Program-made: the position numbers and the translations under genes
Origin: Sulfurimonas sp. HSL-3221
Lineage (GTDB): Bacteria > Campylobacterota > Campylobacteria > Campylobacterales > Sulfurimonadaceae
Reading direction: 5' to 3'
Assembly (NCBI RefSeq): GCF_021044585.1
Contig: NZ_CP087998.1
Coordinates: forward strand, 1,116,001-1,180,000
DNA length: 64,000 nt
The notes under the pieces: model-generated
Database searches by the model: none
What the model saw: the letters and a program-made list of their open reading frames with translations, nothing else
Told to the model about the DNA's origin: nothing
Shown here: positions 15,434 to 24,078 of the stretch, piece by piece
Position numbering within the stretch: position 1 is the stretch's first letter
How the letters are laid out: each line of letters opens with the position of its first letter

Positions 15434-15505
15434 GCGTTAATCAATATTCAGAAGCTCAGCTCGGTTTTGTTTAAACTTAATATAACATATGTAGTTATAT
15501 TGCGA

Positions 15506-15511
15506 TAGAAT
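15506..15511 (+). promoter_or_regulatory. Promoter -10 of radC, leaderless arrangement
   Basis: TAGAAT is followed by exactly 6 nt and the radC ATG at 15518. The upstream region is AT-rich and no Shine-Dalgarno sequence is present. Confidence 0.55.
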
Positions 15512-15517
15512 TATTGC

Positions 15518-16177
15518 ATGAAAAAGCTCCAGGAACTCTACAAAAGTGATAAGCCCCGCGAAAAACTGCTGGCAAAAGGTCCCTCTGCCCTCAAAGCGTA
15601 CGAGCTGATGGCGGTGCTGCTCGGCAGCGGGGTTCCGGGCAAGGATGTGCTGCAGCTCTCCAAGGAGATCGTAGGGCTCTTTGATGCCTCTTTCGAATCC
15701 CTGACGCTCGATGACCTTACTTCCATCCATGGCATGGGCGCGGCAAAAGCCGCGCAGATCCTCGCCGCCGTCGAGCTCTCCCGGCGTTATCTCATCAAGC
15801 AGCATGTCAAAATTACCTCAGCTGCGGATGTCTACGAACTGCTACGCGAATACGGGGCCAAAAAGCAGGAGTATTTCATTGCCCTGGCTCTGGATGGAGC
15901 CTCGCACCTTATCGAGAAGCGCGTCGTCTCCATCGGGACCCTCAACCAGTCCCTCGTGCACCCCCGAGAAGTCTTCGCCGATGCCGTCGCGGACCGGGCG
16001 GCGGGGATCATCGTCGCCCACAACCATCCCGGCGGGCAGCTCGCCCCGAGTCGGGAGGACGTCGCGGTTACCCGGCGCCTCAAGGAGGCGGGGACATTGT
16101 TGGGGATAGAGCTGCTCGATCATGTTATTTTGACCAGAGACGGGTTCCTTAGTCTGCGGGAAGAAGGGATGTTGTGA
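15518..16177 (+). CDS. radC: RadC family JAB-domain protein
   Basis: The 219-residue protein has an N-terminal helix-hairpin-helix-like region (HGMGAAKAAQILAAVELSRR, about 70-90). It also has a C-terminal JAB/MPN metalloprotease-like domain with HNHPGGQLAPSREDVAVT, whose His-His-Asp set binds zinc in this family. RadC was once linked to DNA repair, but that role is not supported and the true function is open. It may act in transformation or phage-related processes. Next to a toxin-antitoxin pair and a restriction system, it may mark the edge of a mobile or defence region. The start has no ribosome site. Confidence 0.92.
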   Translation: MKKLQELYKSDKPREKLLAKGPSALKAYELMAVLLGSGVPGKDVLQLSKEIVGLFDASFESLTLDDLTSIHGMGAAKAAQILAAVELSRRYLIKQHVKITSAADVYELLREYGAKKQEYFIALALDGASHLIEKRVVSIGTLNQSLVHPREVFADAVADRAAGIIVAHNHPGGQLAPSREDVAVTRRLKEAGTLLGIELLDHVILTRDGFLSLREEGML

Positions 16178-16185
16178 TCAATCTA

Positions 16186-16207
16186 AATATATCTAATAAG
16201 ATATTTT
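16186..16207 (+). promoter_or_regulatory. Operator-like dyad and promoter of the toxin-antitoxin operon
   Basis: TATCT-AATA-AGATA (core 16190-16203, with imperfect extension to 16186-16207) lies just upstream of TATAAG/CATAAT -10 candidates (16216-16228) and the GTG start at 16230. It is a fitting site for autorepression by the downstream HTH antitoxin. Confidence 0.5.
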
Positions 16208-16229
16208 TTATACCCTATAAGGCATAATC

Positions 16230-16568
16230 GTGGAATGGAAAGTGGAGTTTTACACGGATGAGAAGGGCGCTAAACCGGTAAAAGAGTGGATGCTGGGATT
16301 GGAAGCGAGTGCCCGTTCTGCCCTGATGCGCAATGTGGATTTGCTGGAACGGATGGGCCTGGGCATACGCGAGCCCTATGTGAAGTATTTGGAAGAGAAA
16401 CTCTACGAAGTCAGGGCGAAAGACCGCAGTGGCATTTACCGGGTTATTTATTTTGCCCACACGGGAAAACGGTTCGTCCTTTTACACGGGTTTGTCAAAA
16501 AGACGCAGAAGACACCCCGAAAAGAGATTGAGATTGCGAAGCAACGGATGAGGGAGATGATGAAATGA
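16230..16568 (+). CDS. HigB/Gp49-like (RelE superfamily) toxin
   Basis: The 112-residue protein belongs to the phage Gp49-like branch of RelE toxins, which cleave mRNA, usually on the ribosome. Marks are WKVEFYTDEKGAKPVKEWM at the start, the middle YVKYLEEKLYEVRAKDRSGIYRV (substrate-groove strands) and the basic C-terminal FVKKTQKTPRKEIEIAKQR. It has a GTG start at 16230, with a near-leaderless arrangement behind the operator dyad. The toxin gene comes first and overlaps the antitoxin by 4 bp (ATGA), as in higBA loci. Confidence 0.9.
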   Translation: MEWKVEFYTDEKGAKPVKEWMLGLEASARSALMRNVDLLERMGLGIREPYVKYLEEKLYEVRAKDRSGIYRVIYFAHTGKRFVLLHGFVKKTQKTPRKEIEIAKQRMREMMK

Positions 16569-16837
16569 GTGAATTTCAAGATTTTTTGAAAGAGCAGTTG
16601 AAAGATGAAAAGTTCAAAGCGGAGTGGGACAGGCTGGAGCTGCGCTACAGGGTCATTGAGCAGATTCTGAAACTCCGCATGAAGTATGACCTGACGCAGA
16701 AGCAGTTTGCGGAAAAGGTCGGAACGACACAGGCCGTCATCTCCCGCATCGAAAACGGCAATGTTAACATCGGGATTGACTTTCTGGATCGTGTGGCCAA
16801 GGCGTTTGGGAAAAAAGTCGAAGTGAAGCTGATATGA
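16565..16837 (+). CDS. HigA-like XRE-family antitoxin
   Basis: The 90-residue protein has an N-terminal helical region that would cover the toxin, and a Cro/C1-type helix-turn-helix: MKYDLTQKQFAEKVGTTQAV and then SRIENGNVNIGIDFLDRVAKA. It would neutralise the upstream toxin and repress the operon through the dyad at 16186-16207. Its start overlaps the toxin stop. Its own stop overlaps the start of ywbE by 4 bp, so YwbE is translated from the same message. Confidence 0.92.
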   Translation: MSEFQDFLKEQLKDEKFKAEWDRLELRYRVIEQILKLRMKYDLTQKQFAEKVGTTQAVISRIENGNVNIGIDFLDRVAKAFGKKVEVKLI

Positions 16838-17037
16838 GCACAATGCCGGACCCCAGACAAAGAAAGAACATACGCTTCGGATTGAGCGTCGCCATCGTGT
16901 TGAAACAGGACCAGGACACCGGCCGACTTACTGACGGCATCGTCCGCGATATCCTCACCAAAAGCGCCACGCATCCGCACGGCATCAAAGTACGGCTGAT
17001 GAGCGGCGAAGTAGGGCGGGTGAAGGAGATTTACTAG
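16834..17037 (+). CDS. ywbE: YwbE-family (DUF2196) protein
   Basis: The 67-residue protein matches the YwbE family almost end to end: RKNIRFGLSVAIVLKQDQ, DGIVRDILTKSATHPHGIKV and a final GEVGRVKEIY. The fold is a small KOW/SH3-like barrel and the biological role is not known. It is unusual as third gene of a toxin-antitoxin operon (ATGA overlap with the antitoxin). Either it was captured by the operon, or it is a host gene whose promoter now depends on the toxin system. It ends 4 bp before the convergent hsdR stop. Confidence 0.9.
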   Translation: MSTMPDPRQRKNIRFGLSVAIVLKQDQDTGRLTDGIVRDILTKSATHPHGIKVRLMSGEVGRVKEIY

Positions 17038-17041
17038 CAGA

Positions 17042-20014
17042 TTACTGTTTTGGTGATTTCTCCGTATACTCTTCGCTTTCTTCCGCCGCCATCATGGCGT
17101 TGCCGGAAATAGCATGGGCATAATTCGAAGAATTAGCCGCTTTCTCCGTAGAAGAACCGAGACTCCCTCCGCCATCATAGAACTTCTCTACAAAGCCCAT
17201 AATCTTACCTAGTACTCTCGGTACGATCTTTTTGCGTTCAAGCAGTTTCGGTTTGACGTTGAGCGTATTGGCGATGTCGTCTTTTAGCGGGGATCTGCCG
17301 TCATAGAGGTAGGTGTCGATGACCTTGTTGACTTCTGCTTTGTTGAGGTTTTCTTCCTCACAGAGCGCGTCGAAGGCTTTGATCTGCTCATCATCCCAGA
17401 ACTTTTCGAACGCATCGTCGATCAGGTCGTCGTCTTCGATGTGCATCAGGTGGTCGTCGATGAACTTCTCGATCAGCTCGCGTTTGCTGCGGAGGCTGGG
17501 CTGAGCGTTGATGATGCTGACGATGGTGTCACGCTGCTTCTGCTGCTCTTCTGTTTTTGCCTTTCTATATTTGGCCAGGAGTTTGAGGATATAGGCAACA
17601 TTGATCTCGTCCTTATGGATGAGCTCCAGTTCAAAGTCGATCTCCTGCAGGACAGAGACCTTTTCCGTTTCATTGCGGCTTTTGGCCCGCTCGTAGAGAT
17701 CAAGGTATTTGGACTTGTAGTCTTCAAAGAGTTGTTCCGCCATGGAGAGGTCGTTCCAGTCGAAGTCGGCAAAGCCCTCCAGAATATTTCTCACCCGCAT
17801 CAGTTCCCGGAATGCCTTGATGAATTCCAGCTGCTTCTCTTCGTCAATGATAGCATCAACGCTATTGATGCTCGGGGCAATGGCAATGAGCTTCGCGAAA
17901 GCCTCGTTGAACTTCTCGACGTACTCTTCGTAAGGCCCCATGAGAATCTTGTCTTTTTTATCTAAATCAGAGAAGAGGGCAATGGCATCGTCGGTCGCTG
18001 TTTTTAGGTTGCGGAAGCAGACGATATTCCCCTGCGATTTCGTCTCGCCCAGGATGCGGTTGGTACGTGAGAAGGCCTGGATAAGACCATGATATTTTAG
18101 GTTCTTGTCGACGTAGAGAGTGTTTAGGGACTTGGAGTCGAAGCCCGTGAGGAACATGTTGACGACGAGCAGGATGTCGACTTCACGCTGTTTCACCCGT
18201 TTGGAGATGTCGTTGTAGTAGTTGTAGAAGCTCTGGCTGTCTTTGGTGCTGAACTTCGTGCCGAACATAGCGTTATAGTCGTCAATGTACTCGTCGAGCT
18301 TCTCGCGGCTGTGCTTGTTGATGTGCTCTTCGTCCACTTTCGTCTCGTCGAAGTCGATCAGCCCGTTGGCGTCTTTGTCCTCCTCGTTGGCACTGTAAGA
18401 GAAGATCGTGGTGATCTTGAGGTCGTGCTTCTTGCTCTTGAAGGTCTCATAGTACTTAGTGAGCATGTCGACGCTGCCGACACACATCATCGCCGTAAAC
18501 TCTTTTGAGTGGGTCTTGCGCGGATGGAAGGAGAGGATGTAGTCGACGATCTTTTCAATCCGCACGGGGCTTTCCAGCAGCTCCTTGGTGTCGATGGCTT
18601 CTACTTCGATATCAAGCTCGTTTGCGCTCTCTTTTTCTTTGTAGCGCCCGATATACTCCACCGAAAACTTCAATACGTTGTCGTCGCCGATGGCGTCGGT
18701 GATGACGTAACGGTGCAGGCGCTCGCCGAAGAGGTCGGCGGTCGTGCGCTTGCCCAGCTTGTTTCCGACGGCGTTTTCTTCAAAGATGGGGGTTCCCGTA
18801 AAGCCTATCATCTGTGCCTTTTCGAAGAAGCGGGTGATGTTGCGGTGGGTCTCTCCAAATTGGCTGCGGTGGCATTCGTCGAAAATGAAGACGACGTGCT
18901 TGTCCCGCAACTGCTCCATCTCGTTTAGGTAGCGTGTTTTGCTGATAGCGGTGTTGAGCTTTTGGATCGTCGTGATGATAAGGTCGGTTTGGACGTGCTG
19001 GCCCTTTTTGTCTTTGTGGCGTCCGAGGAACTGGTCGACGAGGATCTTCGTGTTGTCCGTGCCGTCGACACTCCCTTCGGAGAAGCTGTTGAACTCTTTG
19101 CTCGTCTGGAAGTCCAGGTCCTTGCGGTCGACGACGAAGACGACCTTATGGACGTGGGGAAGCTTGACGAGAATCTGCGAAGCTTTGAACGAAGTGAGGG
19201 TCTTACCCGAGCCGGTCGTGTGCCAGATGTAGCCGTTTTTGTCGCTGTTCTGCACCCGGTCGATGATCGCCTCGACGGCATGGAACTGGTAGGGACGCAG
19301 CACCATCAAAATCTTCGGCACCTCCGCTAGCACGATGTACTTGCAGATCATCTTGGAAATGTGGCACCGCTCGAGGAAAACCGAGGTGAAGGCTTCGAGC
19401 TGGGTGATGTTGAGGTTCTCTTTGTCCGCCCAAAAGAATGTCTGTTTGAAAGTTTGTTTCTTGTTGTTGGCGTAGTACTTGGTGTTGACGCCGTTGGAGA
19501 TGACGAAGAGCTGTACGTAGTTGAAAAGAGCACTGTTGTAGCCGTAGGAGTGACGCTGGTAGCGGTTGATCTGGTTGAAGGCCTCTTTGAGCTCGACGCC
19601 CCGTCGTTTGAGCTCGATCTGCACGAGGGGCAGGCCGTTGATGAGCAAGGTGACGTCGTAGCGGTTCTTGTACTTCCCTTCGATTGTCACCTGCTGCGTG
19701 ACCTGGAAAAGGTTCTGGCACCAGTGTTCGGAATCCAAAAACTCGATGTAAGCCGTCGTGCCGTCATCCTTGGGCAGGGCGAATTTGTCCCGCAGGATCT
19801 TCGCCTTTTCGAAGACGTTGCCTTTGTTCAGATGGTTGAGGATGCGGCCGAACTCGGTATTGCTGAGCGAGGTTTTGTTGTGCTTTTCGAGCTGGCGCTT
19901 GAGGTTGGCTTTGAGGGCCTCTTCGTCCTGGATGATAACTTTTTCATAGCCCAGTTCTTCGTTGAGCTGCTTGACAAGATTGGCTTCGAGGACGGCTTCG
20001 GGTTGCTTACTCAT
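17042..20014 (-). CDS. hsdR: Type I restriction enzyme, R subunit
   Basis: HsdR is the motor and nuclease of a Type I restriction complex, translocating unmethylated DNA and cutting at a distance. The 990-residue protein has an N-terminal PD-(D/E)XK nuclease (YDVTLLINGLPLVQIELKR, with Asp, Glu and Lys, about 118-137). The SF2 translocase has TGSGKT (about 267), DECHRSQ (about 385) and GFTGTPIF (about 410), then a second RecA domain with VNMFLTGFDS and QAFSRTNR. The C-terminal helical region binds the HsdM2S core. It is the last gene of the locus on this strand and overlaps the preceding gene by 8 bp. Confidence 0.96.
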   Translation of the reverse strand: MSKQPEAVLEANLVKQLNEELGYEKVIIQDEEALKANLKRQLEKHNKTSLSNTEFGRILNHLNKGNVFEKAKILRDKFALPKDDGTTAYIEFLDSEHWCQNLFQVTQQVTIEGKYKNRYDVTLLINGLPLVQIELKRRGVELKEAFNQINRYQRHSYGYNSALFNYVQLFVISNGVNTKYYANNKKQTFKQTFFWADKENLNITQLEAFTSVFLERCHISKMICKYIVLAEVPKILMVLRPYQFHAVEAIIDRVQNSDKNGYIWHTTGSGKTLTSFKASQILVKLPHVHKVVFVVDRKDLDFQTSKEFNSFSEGSVDGTDNTKILVDQFLGRHKDKKGQHVQTDLIITTIQKLNTAISKTRYLNEMEQLRDKHVVFIFDECHRSQFGETHRNITRFFEKAQMIGFTGTPIFEENAVGNKLGKRTTADLFGERLHRYVITDAIGDDNVLKFSVEYIGRYKEKESANELDIEVEAIDTKELLESPVRIEKIVDYILSFHPRKTHSKEFTAMMCVGSVDMLTKYYETFKSKKHDLKITTIFSYSANEEDKDANGLIDFDETKVDEEHINKHSREKLDEYIDDYNAMFGTKFSTKDSQSFYNYYNDISKRVKQREVDILLVVNMFLTGFDSKSLNTLYVDKNLKYHGLIQAFSRTNRILGETKSQGNIVCFRNLKTATDDAIALFSDLDKKDKILMGPYEEYVEKFNEAFAKLIAIAPSINSVDAIIDEEKQLEFIKAFRELMRVRNILEGFADFDWNDLSMAEQLFEDYKSKYLDLYERAKSRNETEKVSVLQEIDFELELIHKDEINVAYILKLLAKYRKAKTEEQQKQRDTIVSIINAQPSLRSKRELIEKFIDDHLMHIEDDDLIDDAFEKFWDDEQIKAFDALCEEENLNKAEVNKVIDTYLYDGRSPLKDDIANTLNVKPKLLERKKIVPRVLGKIMGFVEKFYDGGGSLGSSTEKAANSSNYAHAISGNAMMAAEESEEYTEKSPKQ

Positions 20015-21077
20015 GAGTATCTACTATATCGATTTCATTTGAAACAATAATTTTGTATTTTGGTGCGAATCCAATATCAAAACCTGACTCACCTTGATTA
20101 AGAAAATCACTATCTTCTTTCTTCTTAATTATCTCAATTCTTGTCATGACATCTTCGTCAGCTCTTTTAGCAGATGTGGCCAATGTAACTTCTTTCCATT
20201 CACCCTCTTCCATTACTTCATCTTGATTTAATGAATATTTTTCATTGTTATAAACCTTCTTGATTATTTTGTTGGTATAAGAGTTATTTTTACTAAAAAT
20301 TGAATCACATATTAGACTTTGCCATGTAGACGCGACAGGGTAAATATATTTACTACTATGTACATGCAAATCATCAAATGTAGGGTTTATTGAGTTGAAT
20401 ATACTCTTCATATAATGTGCATCGACAATGGAACATCCGTAGTGTTGATAAGATGTATGTTGAGGACTGTAGTTATATAAAAGATATAAAGGATACCCTT
20501 TCTTTTTTGATGCGTAATTGATTAAATCTGTATTTTGATTTTTGTAAGGAATTTGTTCGTACTTATTGCTTGGATAAAGAACTTTTGCTTGCATTGGAAA
20601 AAACAAGTATTTACCATTTGGCTGTTGAACAAAAAACTCAATATCATTTCCATTGACTCTTTCGTTTATTGCTTCAAATGCTTTTACTTGTTTAAAAGTG
20701 CAATGTTCAGAAAACTTAGCTAATTCGAACAATAAATTTTGGGTTATGGTTGTTTCAAATAATTTCAACTGACTTGCATTAGTTCTTGTAAACTTGAGTC
20801 TATACCAAGTATCATGAGATAAATCAGTCATTTTAGTACATAAGTTACAATCTTCAATCAATATCTTATTCGAAAGAGCCATCATTTTATTGTATTCTGT
20901 ATGGTATGCCGGTTTATCCAATGTAGTAGCAATATTAAAAAAGTCTCTTGCTTTAATTCCTGTTGAACTGAGTTCTTTGGCATGGAGTAAAATTTGCTGA
21001 TGAAATGTTGCAATTTTATCGCCTGAAGATGCAGTATTAACGGCACTCTCAATGTTTGTTATTAATTTCATATCCAT
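20007..21077 (-). CDS. DUF6615-like protein, candidate PD-(D/E)XK nuclease, inside the Type I R-M locus
   Basis: The 356-residue gene sits between hsdS and hsdR and overlaps hsdR by 8 bp. The central region, ERVNGNDIEFFVQQ followed by GKYLFFPMQAKVLYP and later DLINYASKKKGYPLYLLYNY, resembles DUF6615. In that family a G-x-D-x-E strand and a Q-A-K strand look like the metal-binding core of a restriction-like nuclease. It is much more AT-rich than the rest of the window, with Asn, Lys and Tyr-rich composition, so it was probably acquired separately. Family assignment is from memory of the pattern. Nuclease activity and a defence role are inferences. Confidence 0.62.
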   Translation of the reverse strand: MDMKLITNIESAVNTASSGDKIATFHQQILLHAKELSSTGIKARDFFNIATTLDKPAYHTEYNKMMALSNKILIEDCNLCTKMTDLSHDTWYRLKFTRTNASQLKLFETTITQNLLFELAKFSEHCTFKQVKAFEAINERVNGNDIEFFVQQPNGKYLFFPMQAKVLYPSNKYEQIPYKNQNTDLINYASKKKGYPLYLLYNYSPQHTSYQHYGCSIVDAHYMKSIFNSINPTFDDLHVHSSKYIYPVASTWQSLICDSIFSKNNSYTNKIIKKVYNNEKYSLNQDEVMEEGEWKEVTLATSAKRADEDVMTRIEIIKKKEDSDFLNQGESGFDIGFAPKYKIIVSNEIDIVDTHE

Positions 21078-21154
21078 GCTCTCTATTTATAGATTTAACC
21101 CATCATCTTTAGTCAAGACTTCCTGGTTCAATAAAAATAATCATATATTCTCAT

Positions 21155-22390
21155 TTACACAAACATCTGCTGGAGCAGTCCTTTTTTGAATTGCTTGACG
21201 TTTTCCAGCTCTTTGGCGACGAGGTCGATTTTGGTGTTGATAGATGATAGGAAGTCGGCTATTTTGGTTTGTTCTTCAAGACAAGGTACATCTAATTTTA
21301 ATTGATTTAAATCTTTAAGATTTACAACTTGTTGAGCAGAGCCAGCACTTGGTTTTAAAACATCTTTACGACCGACATGAGAATTAAGATACTGCACAAT
21401 AAAATAATTATTAATGTTTTGATTGAATCTTAAAAGCCCTACAGCTCTAGAAATATTGTGACCAACTAGTTCATTAGGAATGATTGCAGCCTCACCAGGA
21501 TAACCAACTAATGCGATGACGATATCATTAAGTTGTAAAGTAGTTCTCTTATATTCTTTAGCAATTTTTTCAGATACTAAAGGCAAGTCAGTGTTTACTG
21601 TGCTGTTTTTGATATCTCCGCCTCTAACCATTTTGATTCCTGAGTCAAGGAAATTACCAGCTTTTACAATGCCATAGGTAGCTTTTATCTGAAGATATTC
21701 ATTCAGATACTTCTCCTCCCACTCCGGAAAATCACTCCCGTCATCCGCTTTAAAGCGAATTTCCTGCGAGAAGATTTTTTGCATCACCCCTTTTTTGTAC
21801 TGCTCAAGCAGCTCCTGTTTTTTGGTGAGCTCTTCGATCTTGGTATCGACAGCGGTGAGGAAGGAGGCGGTTTTGTGTTGTATATCAAGTGATGGGATGT
21901 CGATTTTCCATTTAAACCAATCTGAAAGTTTGAAGATCATCTTTTCCACATGAACTCCAATACTAGAGTGAAAACAAGTTTGCTGAAAATATACAGAGTG
22001 ACTAAGATATTTCAAATATTGTGAATCTATTAGTGGCGTCGTTCTTAAGACAGAGTATTCATTGGAGACAATACTTCCACCAAATTCGCTAGTCACTAAT
22101 GCACAGGCACCATGAACAATTTGACGTTTTGAAATAACAAAATCACCTTCTGCAATTTTAAATTGAGATTGAACGGAGATTTTTTTACCTTTCATAATAG
22201 CACGTTCTTCAATGCCGCCACGCGATCTTTTTATAGTAATTAACCTATAGTCCTCGTCGTCTTTGAGTTTAACTGGTCTTTTTTCTTCATAAAGTAAATC
22301 ACCGATGTGAACCCTACGATACCCATTTTTCAATTTTCCTAATTTTGGAATCCCTGGCTGCACTGATTTTGGATACGTTGAATGACTCAT
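21155..22390 (-). CDS. hsdS: Type I restriction-modification specificity subunit
   Basis: HsdS recognises the bipartite target for both methylation and cleavage. The 411 residues show the usual duplicated plan: a first target-recognition domain (about 20-175) ending in a conserved helix with IQHKTASFLTAVDTKIEEL, and a second (about 215-375) ending EEQTKIADFLSSINTKIDLV. The central linker EWEEKYLNEYLQIK starts the second repeat. The two recognition domains are AT-rich and the helical spacers GC-richer, which fits exchange of recognition domains. Two half-sites of unknown sequence are expected. The start is 12 bp after hsdM. Confidence 0.93.
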   Translation of the reverse strand: MSHSTYPKSVQPGIPKLGKLKNGYRRVHIGDLLYEEKRPVKLKDDEDYRLITIKRSRGGIEERAIMKGKKISVQSQFKIAEGDFVISKRQIVHGACALVTSEFGGSIVSNEYSVLRTTPLIDSQYLKYLSHSVYFQQTCFHSSIGVHVEKMIFKLSDWFKWKIDIPSLDIQHKTASFLTAVDTKIEELTKKQELLEQYKKGVMQKIFSQEIRFKADDGSDFPEWEEKYLNEYLQIKATYGIVKAGNFLDSGIKMVRGGDIKNSTVNTDLPLVSEKIAKEYKRTTLQLNDIVIALVGYPGEAAIIPNELVGHNISRAVGLLRFNQNINNYFIVQYLNSHVGRKDVLKPSAGSAQQVVNLKDLNQLKLDVPCLEEQTKIADFLSSINTKIDLVAKELENVKQFKKGLLQQMFV

Positions 22391-22402
22391 AATGATGAGA
22401 TC

Positions 22403-23965
22403 CTAAAATGGTGCTGGAATATCAAGCTCTTTACAGAACTCGGCAATCTGTGCATCGGTAGTTTTCATATCCGTTTCAAGGGCTTTGAGTGCGCCGGTGA
22501 CCGCATCCAGATCGACCGGTTCCTCTTCCTCGAAGGTGTCGACATAGCGAGGAATGTTGAGGTTGTAGTCATTCTCCTTGATCTCGTCGAGTGTGGCGAG
22601 GTGCGAGTACTTTTCTATCGCCTCCCGGTTGCGGTAGGTGGCGATGATCTTCTCGACGTTGGCATCGGTCAGGATGTTTTGGTTCTTGGCCTTCTCGAAC
22701 TCGCCCGAAGCGTCGATAAAGAGGACATTGTCACTTGCCTCGCGGCACTTTTTAAAGACTAATATACATGTGGGAATACCAGTACCGTAAAAAATATTTG
22801 CTGGCAAACCAATGACGGCGTCGAGATAGTTCCGGTCCTCGATGAGGTAGCGGCGGATGTGCCCCTCAGCCGAGCCCCGGAAGAGCACGCCGTGGGGCAG
22901 GACGACCGCCATGGTGCCGTTGTCGTCGAGCTGGTAGATCATGTGCTGGACGAAGGCGAAGTCTGCCTTGGAGGAGGGTGCGAGCCTGCCGTATTGGCTA
23001 AAGCGGTCGTCGCTCATGTGGAGCGGATTCGCCGACCATTTGGCGGAGAAGGGGGGATTGGCCACGACCGCTTCGAAACGCTGCTCCGTGTGCTGAGGGT
23101 GTTCGAGGGTGTCTTCCTGCTTGATGTCGAACTTGCGGTAGTGGACGTCGTGCATGATCATGTTCATGCGGGCTAGGTTGTAGGTGGTGCGGTTGAGCTC
23201 CTGCCCGTAGAAGTTGGAGACCTCCTCGACCTCCTTGGCAACGCGCAACAGCAGCGAACCGGAGCCGCAGGTCGGGTCGTAGACGGACTTGAGCTTGCTC
23301 TTGCCCGTCGTGACGATCTTGGCGAGGATCTTGGAAACTTGCTGCGGGGTGTAGAACTCCCCCGCCTTCTTGCCCGCACCCGCCGCGAACTGTCCGATAA
23401 GGTACTCGTAGGCATCGCCGAGAACGTCCCGGTCGTGGCTCTTCAGTTCGAAGTTGATGGCATCGAGATGGGAAAGCACCTTAGCGATAAGCGTGTTCTT
23501 CGCCGCTTCGGTCCGGCCCAGTTTGGTGCTGGTAAGGTCGAGGTCTTCGAATAGGTGGATGAAATCGTCCTCGCTCTCGTGCCCCATTGTCGTCTGCTCG
23601 ATGTTGCGCAAAATCTGCGTCAGGTCTTCGAGAATGAAATTATTTTCGTCTGCATTTCCGCGCTTAGCAATCTCGCTAAAAAGTTCGGAAGGTTTGAGGA
23701 AATAGCCCAGTTTCTCGATAGCCTCTTCCTGGATGGCTTCAAGTAGTTCTTTACCGTCATCTGTTACTTCGTCGATATCAAGGTACTTGATGCCGTCTTC
23801 GACGAGGATAGTGTCGGCGTAATCTTCCATCTTTTCGGAAAGGTACTTGTAAAAAATAAACCCGAGGATGTAGTCACGGAACTCATCCGCATCCATCTTC
23901 CCGCGAAGCGTATTCGCGATGTTCCAAAGCTGCTGTTCTAAAATCTTTTTGTTCTCTTCACCCAA
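22403..23965 (-). CDS. hsdM: Type I restriction-modification methyltransferase subunit
   Basis: HsdM makes N6-methyladenine at the site chosen by HsdS. The 520-residue protein begins with the N-terminal helical domain ILEQQLWNIANTLRGKMDAD. It has SAM motif I, YDPTCGSGSLLL (about 225), and the catalytic motif IV, ANPPFSAKW (about 295). A TTG start at 23963-23965 is needed to keep the conserved MGEENKKILEQQ N-terminus. The next Met is after residue 20. Minus-strand TATAAG (about 23979-23984) and TATACT (about 24006) are -10 candidates. It leads the operon hsdM-hsdS-nuclease-hsdR. Confidence 0.96.
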   Translation of the reverse strand: MGEENKKILEQQLWNIANTLRGKMDADEFRDYILGFIFYKYLSEKMEDYADTILVEDGIKYLDIDEVTDDGKELLEAIQEEAIEKLGYFLKPSELFSEIAKRGNADENNFILEDLTQILRNIEQTTMGHESEDDFIHLFEDLDLTSTKLGRTEAAKNTLIAKVLSHLDAINFELKSHDRDVLGDAYEYLIGQFAAGAGKKAGEFYTPQQVSKILAKIVTTGKSKLKSVYDPTCGSGSLLLRVAKEVEEVSNFYGQELNRTTYNLARMNMIMHDVHYRKFDIKQEDTLEHPQHTEQRFEAVVANPPFSAKWSANPLHMSDDRFSQYGRLAPSSKADFAFVQHMIYQLDDNGTMAVVLPHGVLFRGSAEGHIRRYLIEDRNYLDAVIGLPANIFYGTGIPTCILVFKKCREASDNVLFIDASGEFEKAKNQNILTDANVEKIIATYRNREAIEKYSHLATLDEIKENDYNLNIPRYVDTFEEEEPVDLDAVTGALKALETDMKTTDAQIAEFCKELDIPAPF

Positions 23966-24078
23966 CTGTGACGGCCTTATAGCTGTATTCGTTTTTTTTG
24001 AGTGAGTATAGCAGAGGGAGAGTGTGTAACCTCTTGAAGTGTATTAGTTTAGAGATTTAATACTACATAAAATCAAAG

